A stretch of DNA of 64,000 bases. Origin: DASYTH01 sp036002505. Lineage in GTDB: Bacteria > Actinomycetota > Actinomycetes > Mycobacteriales > Pseudonocardiaceae. This document shows, one piece after another, positions 34,381 through 42,959 of this stretch (its first letter is position 1; each line of letters begins with the position of its first letter). The notes under the pieces are model-generated. The model saw only the letters and a list, made by a program, of their open reading frames with translations, searched no databases and was not told the origin of the DNA. Both the position numbers and the translations under genes were made by a program. Where the stretch lies: NCBI RefSeq assembly GCF_036002505.1, contig NZ_DASYTH010000462.1:5886-69885 (forward strand). The letters are read 5' to 3'.

Positions 34381-35242
34381 TGAACACAGCCTTCCCCGGA
34401 CCGTTCTCGACGAACGACCGCATGCCGGTCTTCTGGTCCTCGGTGGCGAACAGCGCCGCGAACACCTGGCTCTCCAGCTTGAGCCCGTCCGCCAGCGACC
34501 CGTTGAGCCCCCCGTCGATCGCCGTCTTCGCCGCGGCCAGCGCCCGCGCCGGCCCGTTCACGAACTGGCGCGCCCAGCGCAGCGCCGCCTCGTACACGTC
34601 GTCCGGCGCGACCACCTCGTCCACGATGCCCAGCGACAGCGCCTCTTCAGCGTCGACAAACCGTCCCGTGTAGACGATGTCCTTCGCACGGCTCGGCCCG
34701 ACCAGCCGGGCCAGCCGCTGCGTGCCGCCCGCACCCGGGATGATGCCGAGCAGGATCTCCGGCTGCCCCACCTTGGCATTGTCCCCGGCCACCCGCCGGT
34801 CACAGCACAGCGCCAGCTCCAAGCCGCCGCCCAGCGCGTACCCGGTCACCGCGGCCACGGTCGGCTTCGGGATCTCGGCCACCGCGGTGAACGCGGAGGA
34901 CAGCGCCCCCGCCCGGGCCGCCATGTCCACATAGGACACGTCAGCCATCTCCTTGATGTCCGCGCCGGCCGCGAACACCTTCTGTCCACCGTAGACAACC
35001 ACCGCGCGCACGTCGTCCCGCGCCGAAGCCTCCACCGCGGCCGCGCGGATCTCCTCCTGCACCTGCTTGTTGAGCGCGTTCATCGGCGGGCGGTCCAACC
35101 GAATGGTGCCGACCCCGCCGTCCACCTCGAGCCGAATGAACTCGCCCGATCCATCACCTCGCAAGCTCGGTGATGGCGGCCCTGCCGCCTCGTCCCTCGG
35201 CGGCAGGGCAGTGTTCGATGGTTCGCTCGCAAGCTCGCTCAC
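34370..35242 (-). CDS. Enoyl-CoA hydratase/isomerase (EchA17-like)
   Basis: Crotonase fold: VYGGQKVFAAGADIKEMAD (oxyanion loop), ALGGGLELALCCD, and GQPEILLGIIPGAGGTQRLA, where the Glu residues fit catalytic positions. It hydrates enoyl-CoA in beta-oxidation. The GTG at 35242 has a strong GAGGAGG RBS. About 30 residues after the start (ELASEPSNTALPPRDEAAG and following) are encoded by a palindromic element; conserved sequence begins at EFIRLEVDGGVGTIRLDRPP. It is first of the pair with the Rv3038c-like methyltransferase. Confidence 0.9.
   Translation of the reverse strand: MSELASEPSNTALPPRDEAAGPPSPSLRGDGSGEFIRLEVDGGVGTIRLDRPPMNALNKQVQEEIRAAAVEASARDDVRAVVVYGGQKVFAAGADIKEMADVSYVDMAARAGALSSAFTAVAEIPKPTVAAVTGYALGGGLELALCCDRRVAGDNAKVGQPEILLGIIPGAGGTQRLARLVGPSRAKDIVYTGRFVDAEEALSLGIVDEVVAPDDVYEAALRWARQFVNGPARALAAAKTAIDGGLNGSLADGLKLESQVFAALFATEDQKTGMRSFVENGPGKAVFNGR
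35150..35242. repeat. Palindromic element encoding the N-terminus of the enoyl-CoA hydratase
   Basis: Two hairpins: GCCCTGCCGCC/GGCGGCAGGGC (35179-35189 with 35199-35209) and CCATCACC/GGTGATGG (35151-35158 with 35169-35176), the second looped by GCAAGCTC, which recurs near 35229. The element begins with the GTG start itself, keeps frame, and separates the native RBS from the conserved hydratase domain. Confidence 0.6.
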
Positions 35243-35280
35243 GTCCCAAACCTCCTCAGCAGCCGACCTGCCAGCGCAGG

Positions 35281-36093
35281 CTACCCGTCAGTACGACGCC
35301 GGGCGAAGTACCGGTCCCCGGACCGCTGCACCACCAGCGCCTGGCCGAACGCCGCGGAGAGGTTCTCGCTGGTCAGCACGTCCTCCAGCAGACCAGCCGC
35401 GACCACGCCACCGTCGGCCAGCAGCAGCAGGTGGCTGAACCCGGGCGGGATCTCCTCGACGTGGTGCGTGACCAGCACGGTGGTCGGCGCGTCCGGGTCC
35501 AGCGCGAGCTCCGACAGCCGCGCCACCAGGTCCTCCCGCCCGCCGAGGTCCAGCCCCGCCGCCGGCTCGTCGAGCAGCAGCAACTCCGGGTCGGTCATCA
35601 GCGCCCGCGCGATCAGCGTGCGCTTGCGCTCCCCCTCCGACAGCGTGCCGAACGCCCGGTCCGCCAGGTGCGCCACGCCAAAGGCCTTCATCAGCTCCGC
35701 GGCCCGAGTCGTGTCGGCAGCCTCGTACGCCTCCCGCCACCGCCCGAGCACCGCGTACCCGGCGCTCACCACCAGGTCGCCAACCTTCTCCTCGCCCGGC
35801 ACCCGGGCCAGCAACGCCGCCGAGCAGAACCCGATCCGGGTGCGCAGCTCGAACACGTCCACCCGCCCGAGCCGCTCGCCGAGCACGTGCACCGAACCCA
35901 CGGTCGGGTGCAGCTCGGCCGCCGCCAGCCGCAGCAGCGTGGTCTTCCCCGCACCGTTCGCGCCGAGCACCACCCAGCGCTCGTCCACCTCGACCTGCCA
36001 GTCCAACCCACTCAGCAGGTGCGTGCGACCACGCCGGACACCGACGCCCGCCATCCGAATGACAAGATCATCCTCAGCTCCGCCCTGGGCCAC
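35281..36093 (-). CDS. ABC transporter ATP-binding protein (Rv3041c-like)
   Basis: 270 residues with Walker A LGANGAGKTTLLRL, signature LSEGERKRTLIARAL, Walker B LLLLDEPAAGLDLGG and the H-loop VTHHVEEIP. No permease is encoded nearby. The MSQ-like architecture with a single domain and late position in the Rv3037c-Rv3041c set match the mycobacterial gene. In mycobacteria a NUDIX gene precedes it; that gene is missing here. Confidence 0.9.
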   Translation of the reverse strand: MAQGGAEDDLVIRMAGVGVRRGRTHLLSGLDWQVEVDERWVVLGANGAGKTTLLRLAAAELHPTVGSVHVLGERLGRVDVFELRTRIGFCSAALLARVPGEEKVGDLVVSAGYAVLGRWREAYEAADTTRAAELMKAFGVAHLADRAFGTLSEGERKRTLIARALMTDPELLLLDEPAAGLDLGGREDLVARLSELALDPDAPTTVLVTHHVEEIPPGFSHLLLLADGGVVAAGLLEDVLTSENLSAAFGQALVVQRSGDRYFARRRTDG

Positions 36094-36098
36094 GGCGC

Positions 36099-38288
36099 CT
36101 ATTCAACACGTAACGCCGCCGGCAGCTCCGCGCTGTGCAGGATGCCGAGCCGCTGGGTCGCACGGGTGAGCGCCACGTACAGGTCGGCCGGCTGCTCGAT
36201 CAGCCCCGGCTCGACCACGATGACCTCGTCGAACTCCAACCCCTTGGCCTCGCGCGGGGTCAGCGACGGAACCTCCAGGCGCACCCCGGCCGGCGCGATC
36301 ACCGCGACGGTTCCCGCGCGCCGCTCCTCGACCGCCAGCTTCACCGCGAACGCCAGCTTCTCCGCCGGAACCCGCCGCACCCAGGGCTGCTCCCCGGTCC
36401 GCCGCGCCGAGACCGGCGGCTCCACCTCCGGCACCACCCGGTGCGCCAGCTCCATGATCTCGGCCGGGGTGCGGTAGTTGACGCTGAGCCGGCGGTGCAC
36501 CCACCGGTCGTCCACGAACCGGCCGAGCATCCCGCCCCACGACCGGGCGCCGGCCGCGGAGCCGCGCTGCGCCAGGTCGCCGACGACGGTGATGGAACGG
36601 CTCGGGCAGCGCCGCATCAGCACCCGCCAGTCCATTTCGGACAGTTCCTGCGCCTCGTCCACGACCACGTGCCCGTAGGTCCACTCCCGGTCGGCCGCGG
36701 CCCGCTCGGCCAGCGACCGGTGATCGCGCTCGACGTGCCGCTCGGCCAGCTCCTCGGCGCCGATCACGTCCACCGCGCGGAGCAGCTCCTCGTCCGGATC
36801 CTCATCCGTGTCAAGGATCTCCAGCACTCCCTCGGCGTACTCGACGGCCTCCCGCGCGCTGCGGCGCTCCCCGGTGTCGACCGGGCCCAGCAGCTCCGCG
36901 GCCTCGTCGAGCAGCGCCACGTCGGACACCGTCCAGGCGTCCCCAGCGGATCGGTACAGCTGGCTGCAGGCCACCACCGCCAGCCGGGACGGCGAGCTGA
37001 ACAACTCACGCAGCAGGCGCTCCGCGGTCAGCGCCGGCCACAGCGCCTCGATCGCGGCCCGCGCCTGCGGGTTGCGGCGCAGCTCCGCGTGGATGTCCGG
37101 CCCGAGCATGTCGTAGAGGTCGGTGTCGGCGCCGGCCCACGGATCCTCGGCCAGCTGGGCCGCGACGTCCGGGTCGAGCACCTTGTACTGGTCCGGGTCG
37201 ATGGCGTCGACCGCCCGCCGGGTGAGCCCCTCGAGCACCACCTCGGCGAACACGGCCCGAGCCTGGTTGTGCCGCCGGCCGGTCGCCCGGGCCTGCTCAC
37301 GGGCCTCCGCGGCGAGGTCCCAGTCCAGCGCCACGGTCACGTCCTCGAGCTCGACCGGGATCGGGTCGACGGGTAGTTCCTGGCGGTCCGCGATCGCGTT
37401 GGCGAGCACGTCGACCATCACGGTGGAACCCTTGAGCCGCTTGACTTCCGGCAGCTCCTCGGCGGTCGTGGAGAGACCCGGCCAGAGCTCGCCGGGGGTG
37501 GCGAACACCACACCGGTCTCGCCCAGCGAGGGCAGCACGTCGCCGACGTAGCGCAGGAACCGGGGATTGGGGCCGATGATCAACACGCCGGACCGGGACA
37601 GCTGCTCCCGCTGGTGGTAGAGCAGGTAGGCCACGCGGTGCAGGGCCACCGCGGTCTTGCCGGTGCCCGGCCCGCCCTCGATGACGACCACGCCGGCGTG
37701 CCCGAGCCGGATGATCTCGTCCTGCTCGGCCTGGATGGTCGCCACGATGTCGCGCATGGTCTCGTCGCGCGGCGCGGTCAGCGCGGCCAGCAGGGCGGCG
37801 TCGGACCCGGGTGCGCCGTGCGCCGATCCCACGTCAAGGACGTCCAGAACATCATCGTGGAAATCGACGATGTGCCGCCCGCTGGTGCGGAAATGGCGGC
37901 GCAGCACCAGGCCGTCCGGATTCGCGGAGGTGGCGCAGTAGAACGGGCGGGCAGCCGGGGCGCGCCAGTCCAGCAGCAGCGGCTCGTAATCCGCCTCCTG
38001 GTCGAACAGGCCGATCCGGCCGATGTAGGTGCGGCCGTCCTCGCGGTGGTCGATCCGGCCGAAGCACAGCCCGCTCTCCGCCACCTTGAACCGGCTGACC
38101 TGCTCGAACAGGGCACGGGACGCGACCTCCCGATGCCAGCGCGCCTCCGGCAGGCTCGACTTGCCGTCCCGGAGCACCCGCTCCAGCTCGGCCGTCGCGG
38201 CGTCCCGTTCCGCGTCCAACTTCGCATAGAGAAAATCAATGTGCGCGCTTTCGGCCCGCAGTTCTCCGACCTGCTCCGAGTTTGACAA
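36099..38288 (-). CDS. HelD-like RNA polymerase-associated superfamily 1 helicase
   Basis: 729 residues from a TTG at 38288 with GGCGAGGAG upstream; the frame stays open to 38339. UvrD/Rep-like motor: VVVIEGGPGTGKTAVALHR (motif I), VVDEAQELSEMDWRVL (II), GDLAQRGS (III), and VALTRATQRLGILH near the end. The N-terminus (ELRAESAHIDFLYAKLDAER) is the long coiled coil by which HelD proteins enter the RNA polymerase secondary channel to release stalled or rifamycin-bound enzyme. I did not see the rifamycin-associated palindrome known upstream of HelR, so this may be the housekeeping HelD form. Confidence 0.88.
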   Translation of the reverse strand: MSNSEQVGELRAESAHIDFLYAKLDAERDAATAELERVLRDGKSSLPEARWHREVASRALFEQVSRFKVAESGLCFGRIDHREDGRTYIGRIGLFDQEADYEPLLLDWRAPAARPFYCATSANPDGLVLRRHFRTSGRHIVDFHDDVLDVLDVGSAHGAPGSDAALLAALTAPRDETMRDIVATIQAEQDEIIRLGHAGVVVIEGGPGTGKTAVALHRVAYLLYHQREQLSRSGVLIIGPNPRFLRYVGDVLPSLGETGVVFATPGELWPGLSTTAEELPEVKRLKGSTVMVDVLANAIADRQELPVDPIPVELEDVTVALDWDLAAEAREQARATGRRHNQARAVFAEVVLEGLTRRAVDAIDPDQYKVLDPDVAAQLAEDPWAGADTDLYDMLGPDIHAELRRNPQARAAIEALWPALTAERLLRELFSSPSRLAVVACSQLYRSAGDAWTVSDVALLDEAAELLGPVDTGERRSAREAVEYAEGVLEILDTDEDPDEELLRAVDVIGAEELAERHVERDHRSLAERAAADREWTYGHVVVDEAQELSEMDWRVLMRRCPSRSITVVGDLAQRGSAAGARSWGGMLGRFVDDRWVHRRLSVNYRTPAEIMELAHRVVPEVEPPVSARRTGEQPWVRRVPAEKLAFAVKLAVEERRAGTVAVIAPAGVRLEVPSLTPREAKGLEFDEVIVVEPGLIEQPADLYVALTRATQRLGILHSAELPAALRVE

Positions 38289-38311
38289 AATCTCCTCGCC
38301 CGTGCTATAAT
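38282..38311 (+). promoter_or_regulatory. Consensus TTGACA-N18-TATAAT promoter
   Basis: TTGACA at 38282-38287, 18 bases, TATAAT at 38306-38311, on the plus strand. A perfect sigma-70-type promoter is rare in such GC-rich DNA. It points at the ESX-like genes starting at 38466, with the RNA start expected near 38318 and a leader of about 150 bases. The -35 box overlaps the TTG start codon of the divergent helicase gene. Confidence 0.75.
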
Positions 38312-38465
38312 CACCAAACTTAATTCGGCGCGACCACACATTGTGGCCGGTGCCGAATTTCTATTATGACCACATTATCAACGATTTGCCCTGGTGCGCA
38401 CCCGCCTTGCCCGGTTGCGCAACGCCGGTACCCCCGCACTGGGCCCACCCGATCTACTACAGCAC

Positions 38466-38855
38466 ATGGCACAGGGATTCACCGTCAGCACCGGCAGCCT
38501 CGCGATCCGCATCGGCGAGCTGCGGTCGCTGGCCAGCGCGGTGGAAGGCGCCGCGACCGCGCTCGGCACCACCTGCGGCAACCTCGGACCCGGCGAGCTC
38601 ACCGCGGCCGTGCAGGAGGTCTCCGAGCAGTGGTCCGACGGGCTCGGCACGATGCGGGAGAAGATCGACACCATGGCGGACAACGTGTCCGCGGCGGTGG
38701 ACAACTACGAGCTGATCGAGCAGGGCGGCGCGGAGCGGATGACCGCCCTCGGCGACTCGATCCTCGTCGACCAGACGCTGAAACCGTTGCGCGACACCAC
38801 CATCGCCCTCTCCACCCAACGCGACGCGCTCAACCGAGCCGGAGGAAAGCCATGA
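38466..38855 (+). CDS. Type VII secretion target, WXG100-like
   Basis: 129 residues from the ATG at 38466 (MAQGFTVSTGSLAIRIGELR); a longer frame from 38394 adds a non-homologous-looking leader. Two long helices are split by GPGELTAAVQEVSEQWSDG, with Trp56 in the WXG-turn position, and the second helix ends in NYELIEQG, a YxxxE signal (Tyr81, Glu85) used by ESX systems. It is translated with the next gene by an ATGA overlap and is a likely partner of it. Confidence 0.8.
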   Translation: MAQGFTVSTGSLAIRIGELRSLASAVEGAATALGTTCGNLGPGELTAAVQEVSEQWSDGLGTMREKIDTMADNVSAAVDNYELIEQGGAERMTALGDSILVDQTLKPLRDTTIALSTQRDALNRAGGKP

Positions 38856-40114
38856 CCAGGAGCTTCCCCGCGCTCGGGTTCGACCCCGCCGAGGGCGACC
38901 GCGGCGCTGTGGCCACCGTGCTCACCTCGATCCTCCGGGCCGGGCTCCAGCTCAAGGAGGTCAGCACCCGCATGGCCGAGGCGCTGGACGTCTCCGACGA
39001 CTGGAGCGGCGACGCCGCCGAGAACTTCCACGACTACGGCGACGACCTGCCGCAGGCGTTCGGCACCGGCGCCGAGTCGATGCAGGCGGTCGCCGAGGCG
39101 CTGTCCACCTGGAGCGGCCAGCTCGCCGCCAACCAGGCCCGCGCCGACGAGCTCGAGGCCAAGGCAAAGAAGCTCAAGGCACAGCTCAAAGAGGCCGAGG
39201 CCGCGATGGACGAAGCGGCGAGCGCCCTCCCGCGCGATACCGGCAACCCGAACTACGCCGAGCGCTACGACGCCTACCGCAGAACCGTCGACACCTGGTC
39301 GGCCCTGAACACCGCACTGCAGATGGTGATCGATGACGCCGAGCGACTCAAGGCCAGGCACCTGCGCGAGGCCAACGCGGCGGCGTCGGCCGTTCGTAGC
39401 GGCCCGGACGACGCGTTCCAGCCAGAGAACGACGGGTGGTTCGTGCAGGTCGTGGACGGCGTTGCCAAGGTGTCCTCGATCGCCTCCGCGGTCACCGGCG
39501 TCGCCGCGGCCGCCCTGGCGATGACTGTCATCGGTGCTCCGGTCGCCGGCGCGCTGGAGACCGCGTCGATCGCCACCGGCGGGGTCGCCCTCGGCGCCGG
39601 GGTCGTCCAGCGCGTGGCCAAGTCCAAGAACGCGCCGAGCAACCTCGACATGCTGCTGAACATGGTGCCTGGCCGGACGGTCACCTCCGGTGCAATCGGC
39701 GCGGTCAAAGGCGCGGCTCGGCCGGCGATTGGGGCGAGTCGCCTGCGCACCGGCGCCCGCGGCCTGCGCGAAGGCGTCGCCGAGGGGTTCACCTCAGGCG
39801 GCTTCCCCGCGTTGGGTCGCGAGTTCCGCGACTTCTACCGGAAGGCGGCGGAGGTCGGCGTCAGGAATGCGCTGAAATCCAAGGCCGCTACCTCCGGCGT
39901 GATCCTCGCTCTTACCGAACGGAACCAGCTCCTCGGCAAGGCCTTTGCCGGCTATGTAGACGCCACCACCAAGACCCTTGAAGCCAGCGGGGTCAAGCTC
40001 AGCCCCGGCGATCGGCGCGAGCTGGAGGCGATGAAGCTGGCCGGCAACCCGACCCGGGCCCAGCTCGAGAGCGGCGCCGTCACCACCGCCACGAACCTGA
40101 TCAAAGGCAAGTGA
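38852..40114 (+). CDS. Large WXG-domain protein, putative ESX-secreted effector
   Basis: 420 residues. The first 100 form a WXG-type helical hairpin with SDDWSGDAAENFHDYGDD at the turn (Trp51). A charged coiled coil covers about 110-175 (RADELEAKAKKLKAQLKEAE). A long hydrophobic Ala/Gly-rich stretch lies at about 205-260, followed by a 160-residue tail (LREGVAEGFTSGGFPALGRE) of unknown fold. This layout, a secretion domain followed by a membrane-entry-like segment and C-terminal module, is reminiscent of polymorphic toxins but no toxin family is recognised. The start overlaps the previous stop (ATGA). Confidence 0.78.
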   Translation: MTRSFPALGFDPAEGDRGAVATVLTSILRAGLQLKEVSTRMAEALDVSDDWSGDAAENFHDYGDDLPQAFGTGAESMQAVAEALSTWSGQLAANQARADELEAKAKKLKAQLKEAEAAMDEAASALPRDTGNPNYAERYDAYRRTVDTWSALNTALQMVIDDAERLKARHLREANAAASAVRSGPDDAFQPENDGWFVQVVDGVAKVSSIASAVTGVAAAALAMTVIGAPVAGALETASIATGGVALGAGVVQRVAKSKNAPSNLDMLLNMVPGRTVTSGAIGAVKGAARPAIGASRLRTGARGLREGVAEGFTSGGFPALGREFRDFYRKAAEVGVRNALKSKAATSGVILALTERNQLLGKAFAGYVDATTKTLEASGVKLSPGDRRELEAMKLAGNPTRAQLESGAVTTATNLIKGK

Positions 40115-40117
40115 CCC

Positions 40118-40711
40118 ATGCTCGTCGCCATGCCCCCGGCCGTGCGCCGGGTTCCGATCGAGACGCCGCAGCTGGCCATCCAGGAGTACGCGGCCATCCT
40201 CGCCGAGCTGCGCGACGCCCCGGCCGGCGCGGCGGCGGACCTCGAGGCGGTCGCCACCGAGGCGGTCGAGGCGACCCGGGCGCAGGGCGCGTTCCTGATG
40301 GCCGTGGTCACCCCGCCGGACGCGGCGCCCGCGCTGCTCACCGGCTTCGTGCTGGAGGTGCCGGAGAACTGGTCCGGAGATGTCGCGGAGCTGCTGCGGG
40401 ACTCGCTGGAGAACGTCGGCGGCCCGGACGTGCGGGAGACGATCACGGTCGACACCGCGCTGGGCCCGGCCGTCATCGTGCAGCGCGTCCCCGGCGTGGA
40501 ACAGGCCCGGGAGCGCCGGCCGCTGACCCTGCAGCTGCAGGCGTTCGTGCCGGAGCCGGGCACCGGGCGGATGCTGCTGCTCACCCTGGCCTGCGCCGCC
40601 GCCGACGGCTGGGTCGCCCACCAGCATCTCTTCGCCGAACTGGTGGCGTCCGCGGCGCAACCCGACGTGATCGCCGAGGAGTCGTTCGAGCACCAGACGT
40701 ATCGGCTGTGA
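40118..40711 (+). CDS. Unknown protein next to the ESX effector, possible chaperone or immunity
   Basis: 197 residues, no signal or membrane segment, alternating helices and strands (ETPQLAIQEYAAILAELRDA, AVIVQRVPGVEQARERRPL, MLLLTLACAAADGWVAHQHL). It begins 3 bases after the effector stop. The fold has some resemblance to beta-sheet-rich EspG/immunity-like proteins but I cannot assign a family. Position suggests it chaperones or neutralises the effector. Confidence 0.7.
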   Translation: MLVAMPPAVRRVPIETPQLAIQEYAAILAELRDAPAGAAADLEAVATEAVEATRAQGAFLMAVVTPPDAAPALLTGFVLEVPENWSGDVAELLRDSLENVGGPDVRETITVDTALGPAVIVQRVPGVEQARERRPLTLQLQAFVPEPGTGRMLLLTLACAAADGWVAHQHLFAELVASAAQPDVIAEESFEHQTYRL

Positions 40712-40735
40712 TCCTCTTTTGGTAAAGATGTACGA

Positions 40736-42847
40736 GTGTCCGAACATGTGATACCCGGCCGACCCTTCCCCCTCGGAGCCCATCCCGAGGCCGGTGGGGT
40801 GCGGTTCGCGGTGAGCTCGTTCGTGGCCGAGGCCGTCGAGGTGTGCCTGATCAGCGGGGACCGCACCGAGCGGCGGATCGAGCTGACCGAGCGCACGTTC
40901 GGGATCTGGCACGGGCTGGTGCCCGGGGTGACGCCGGGCCAGCGCTACGGCTACCGGGTGCACGGCCCGTACCGGCCGGCGCGCGGGCTGCGCTGCAACC
41001 CGGCCAAGATCCTGGTCGACCCGTACGCGAGGCAGATCTCCGGCACGCTGCCCGCGCTGATGCCGGCGCTGGGCTACACCGGCGACGTGATGACCGGGCA
41101 GCCGTCCCGCGGTGACTCCCTCGGGCACGTGCCGCTGTCCGTGGTGACCTCGCCGGGCGGACCGGACACGGGGGTCAAGCCGGACGTGCCGTTCGAGGAG
41201 ACGGTGCTCTACGAGCTGCACGTGCGCGGGTTCACCAAGCGGCACCCGGACGTGCCCGAGCACCAGCGCGGCACCTACCTTGGCCTGACCCACCCGGCGG
41301 TGATCGACTACCTGCTGCGGCTCGGGGTGACCGCGGTCGAGCTGCTGCCGGTGCACGCGTTCGTCGACGAGCCCCCGCTGCTGCGCTCCGGCCGGCACAA
41401 CTACTGGGGTTACTCGACGCTGGGCTTCTTCGCACCGCACGCGGCCTACGCCAGCGAGCCCGGGCAGGAGCTGGCCGAGTTCCGCACCATGGTGGCCGCG
41501 CTGCACGCCGCAGGCATCGAGGTGATCCTCGACGTGGTCTACAACCACACCTGCGAGGGCGGGATCACCGGGCCGACGCTGTCCTTCCGCGGGCTGGACG
41601 CGCCGTCGTACTACCTGCTGGACGCGGAGGGCTTCGACGTCGACCTGACCGGCTGCGGCAACACGTTCAACCCGGCCTCGCCGACCGTGGTGCGGATGGT
41701 CGTCGACTCGATGCGGTACTTCGCCACCGAGCTGGGCGTGGACGGTTTCCGGCTGGACCTGGCGACCGCGCTGGGCCGGCCGCACGGCGGCAACTTCGAC
41801 CCGCACTCGCCGCTTTTCACCGCGATCACCACGGACCCGGTGCTGGCCCGGTGCAAGCTGATCGCCGAGCCGTGGGACGCGACCGCGGCCGGCTACCGGA
41901 TCGGCCAGTTTGCTCCACAGTGGACGGAGTGGAACGGTCGGTTCCGGGACGGGGTCAGGGATTTCTGGCGCGGCGCGGTCGGCCTGCGGGACCTGGCGTA
42001 TCGGCTGTCCGGTTCGGAGGACCTCTACGCCTCCAACACCCGGCGGCCCTGGGCGTCGATCAACTTCATCACCGCGCACGACGGGTTCACGCTGCGCGAC
42101 CTGGTTTCCTACCAACGCAAGCACAACGAGGCGAACGGGGAGAGCAACCGGGACGGCACCGACGACCACCGCTCGTGGAACTGCGGCGTGGAAGGCGAGA
42201 CGGCCGATCCCGAGGTGCTCGCCCTGCGCGACCGGCAGGCCCGGAACCTGCTGGCCACGCTGCTGCTGGCCACCGGCACACCGATGCTGACCGCGGGCGA
42301 CGAGCGCTGGCGTACCCAGGACGGCAACAACAACCCGTACGTGCAGGACAACGAGATCTCCTGGGTGGACTGGTCGGTGGAGGCGCGCGCCGAGGACATG
42401 CTCGCGTTCGCCCGGCGGCTCACCTTGCTGCGCGCCGAGTCGCCGGCACTGCGCCAGCCCAAGTTCTTCGACGGCCGGCCGACCCGCTCCGGCGAGCCCG
42501 ACCTGGTGTGGTTCCGGCCGGACGGCAACCCGATGACCGACCCCGACTGGTTCGACGACACCCGGCGCACCCTCGGCATGTGGATCGACGGCTCCGAGTC
42601 GCTGTCCCGCGACCGCGAAGGCGAGCTGGTGGCCGACGACTCCTGGCTGCTTCTGCTGCACGCCGGCGACACCCCGATCGAGGTCGTGCTGCCCGAGGCG
42701 CACTACGGCGACCACTTCGAGCCGGTCCTCGACTCCAGCGCACCGCGCGGCAACCCCGACCCGGACACGCCGTTCGAGCCGGGCGACAAGGTGACCGTGC
42801 CCGCTCGAGGCCTGGTGGTGTTCCGCGCACCCCGTACCACAACCTGA
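40736..42847 (+). CDS. glgX: Glycogen debranching enzyme GlgX/TreX
   Basis: 703 residues: N-terminal CBM48 (YGYRVHGPYRPARGL), GH13 catalytic domain with VELLPVHAF, DVVYNHTCEGG, GVDGFRLDLA (nucleophile Asp), LIAEPWDA (acid Glu) and NFITAHDGFTLRD, then a C-terminal beta domain. It hydrolyses alpha-1,6 branches of limit dextrins left by GlgP, which is encoded in the same window. AAAGAT is present just upstream of the GTG at 40736 and no clear RBS is visible, so a short-leader transcript is possible. The usual GGDE near the substrate site reads AGDE here. Confidence 0.94.
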   Translation: MSEHVIPGRPFPLGAHPEAGGVRFAVSSFVAEAVEVCLISGDRTERRIELTERTFGIWHGLVPGVTPGQRYGYRVHGPYRPARGLRCNPAKILVDPYARQISGTLPALMPALGYTGDVMTGQPSRGDSLGHVPLSVVTSPGGPDTGVKPDVPFEETVLYELHVRGFTKRHPDVPEHQRGTYLGLTHPAVIDYLLRLGVTAVELLPVHAFVDEPPLLRSGRHNYWGYSTLGFFAPHAAYASEPGQELAEFRTMVAALHAAGIEVILDVVYNHTCEGGITGPTLSFRGLDAPSYYLLDAEGFDVDLTGCGNTFNPASPTVVRMVVDSMRYFATELGVDGFRLDLATALGRPHGGNFDPHSPLFTAITTDPVLARCKLIAEPWDATAAGYRIGQFAPQWTEWNGRFRDGVRDFWRGAVGLRDLAYRLSGSEDLYASNTRRPWASINFITAHDGFTLRDLVSYQRKHNEANGESNRDGTDDHRSWNCGVEGETADPEVLALRDRQARNLLATLLLATGTPMLTAGDERWRTQDGNNNPYVQDNEISWVDWSVEARAEDMLAFARRLTLLRAESPALRQPKFFDGRPTRSGEPDLVWFRPDGNPMTDPDWFDDTRRTLGMWIDGSESLSRDREGELVADDSWLLLLHAGDTPIEVVLPEAHYGDHFEPVLDSSAPRGNPDPDTPFEPGDKVTVPARGLVVFRAPRTTT

Positions 42848-42890
42848 GACGGCTGGCCCACGGGCCGGTCACCGTGCCACGATCGGCACC

Positions 42891-42959
42891 GTGACCGGTC
42901 TGCTCTGCTGGCGGGACCGCACGATCGACCTACTCCTGGTGGCCTCGTGCGGTTGTTGA
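42891..42959 (+). CDS. Cysteine-rich leader peptide (attenuator uORF)
   Basis: A 22-codon frame starting GTG at 42891 and ending TGA at 42957-42959, before a cysteine dioxygenase gene. It begins MTGLLCWRDRTIDL and ends VASCGC, with two of its three Cys codons among the last three codons. The central RT-IDL-LV pattern matches the RHVDLxRV core known in short actinobacterial leader peptides ahead of sulfur-metabolism operons. It is too short for normal gene callers. Slow reading at the Cys codons when cysteine is scarce would change folding of the RNA downstream. Confidence 0.72.
   Translation: MTGLLCWRDRTIDLLLVASCGC

Noticed and set aside
38282..38400. Rifamycin-associated element upstream of the helicase
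   Set aside because: The characteristic long palindrome is not seen; only AT-rich promoter sequence is present.
38394..38465. N-terminal extension of the WXG-like gene
   Set aside because: The 24 extra residues are unlike the family; MAQGFTVSTG fits a normal start.
39794..42715. 973-codon minus-strand frame over glgX and ESX genes
   Set aside because: Low-complexity shadow typical of GC-rich DNA; the plus-strand genes have full domain content.
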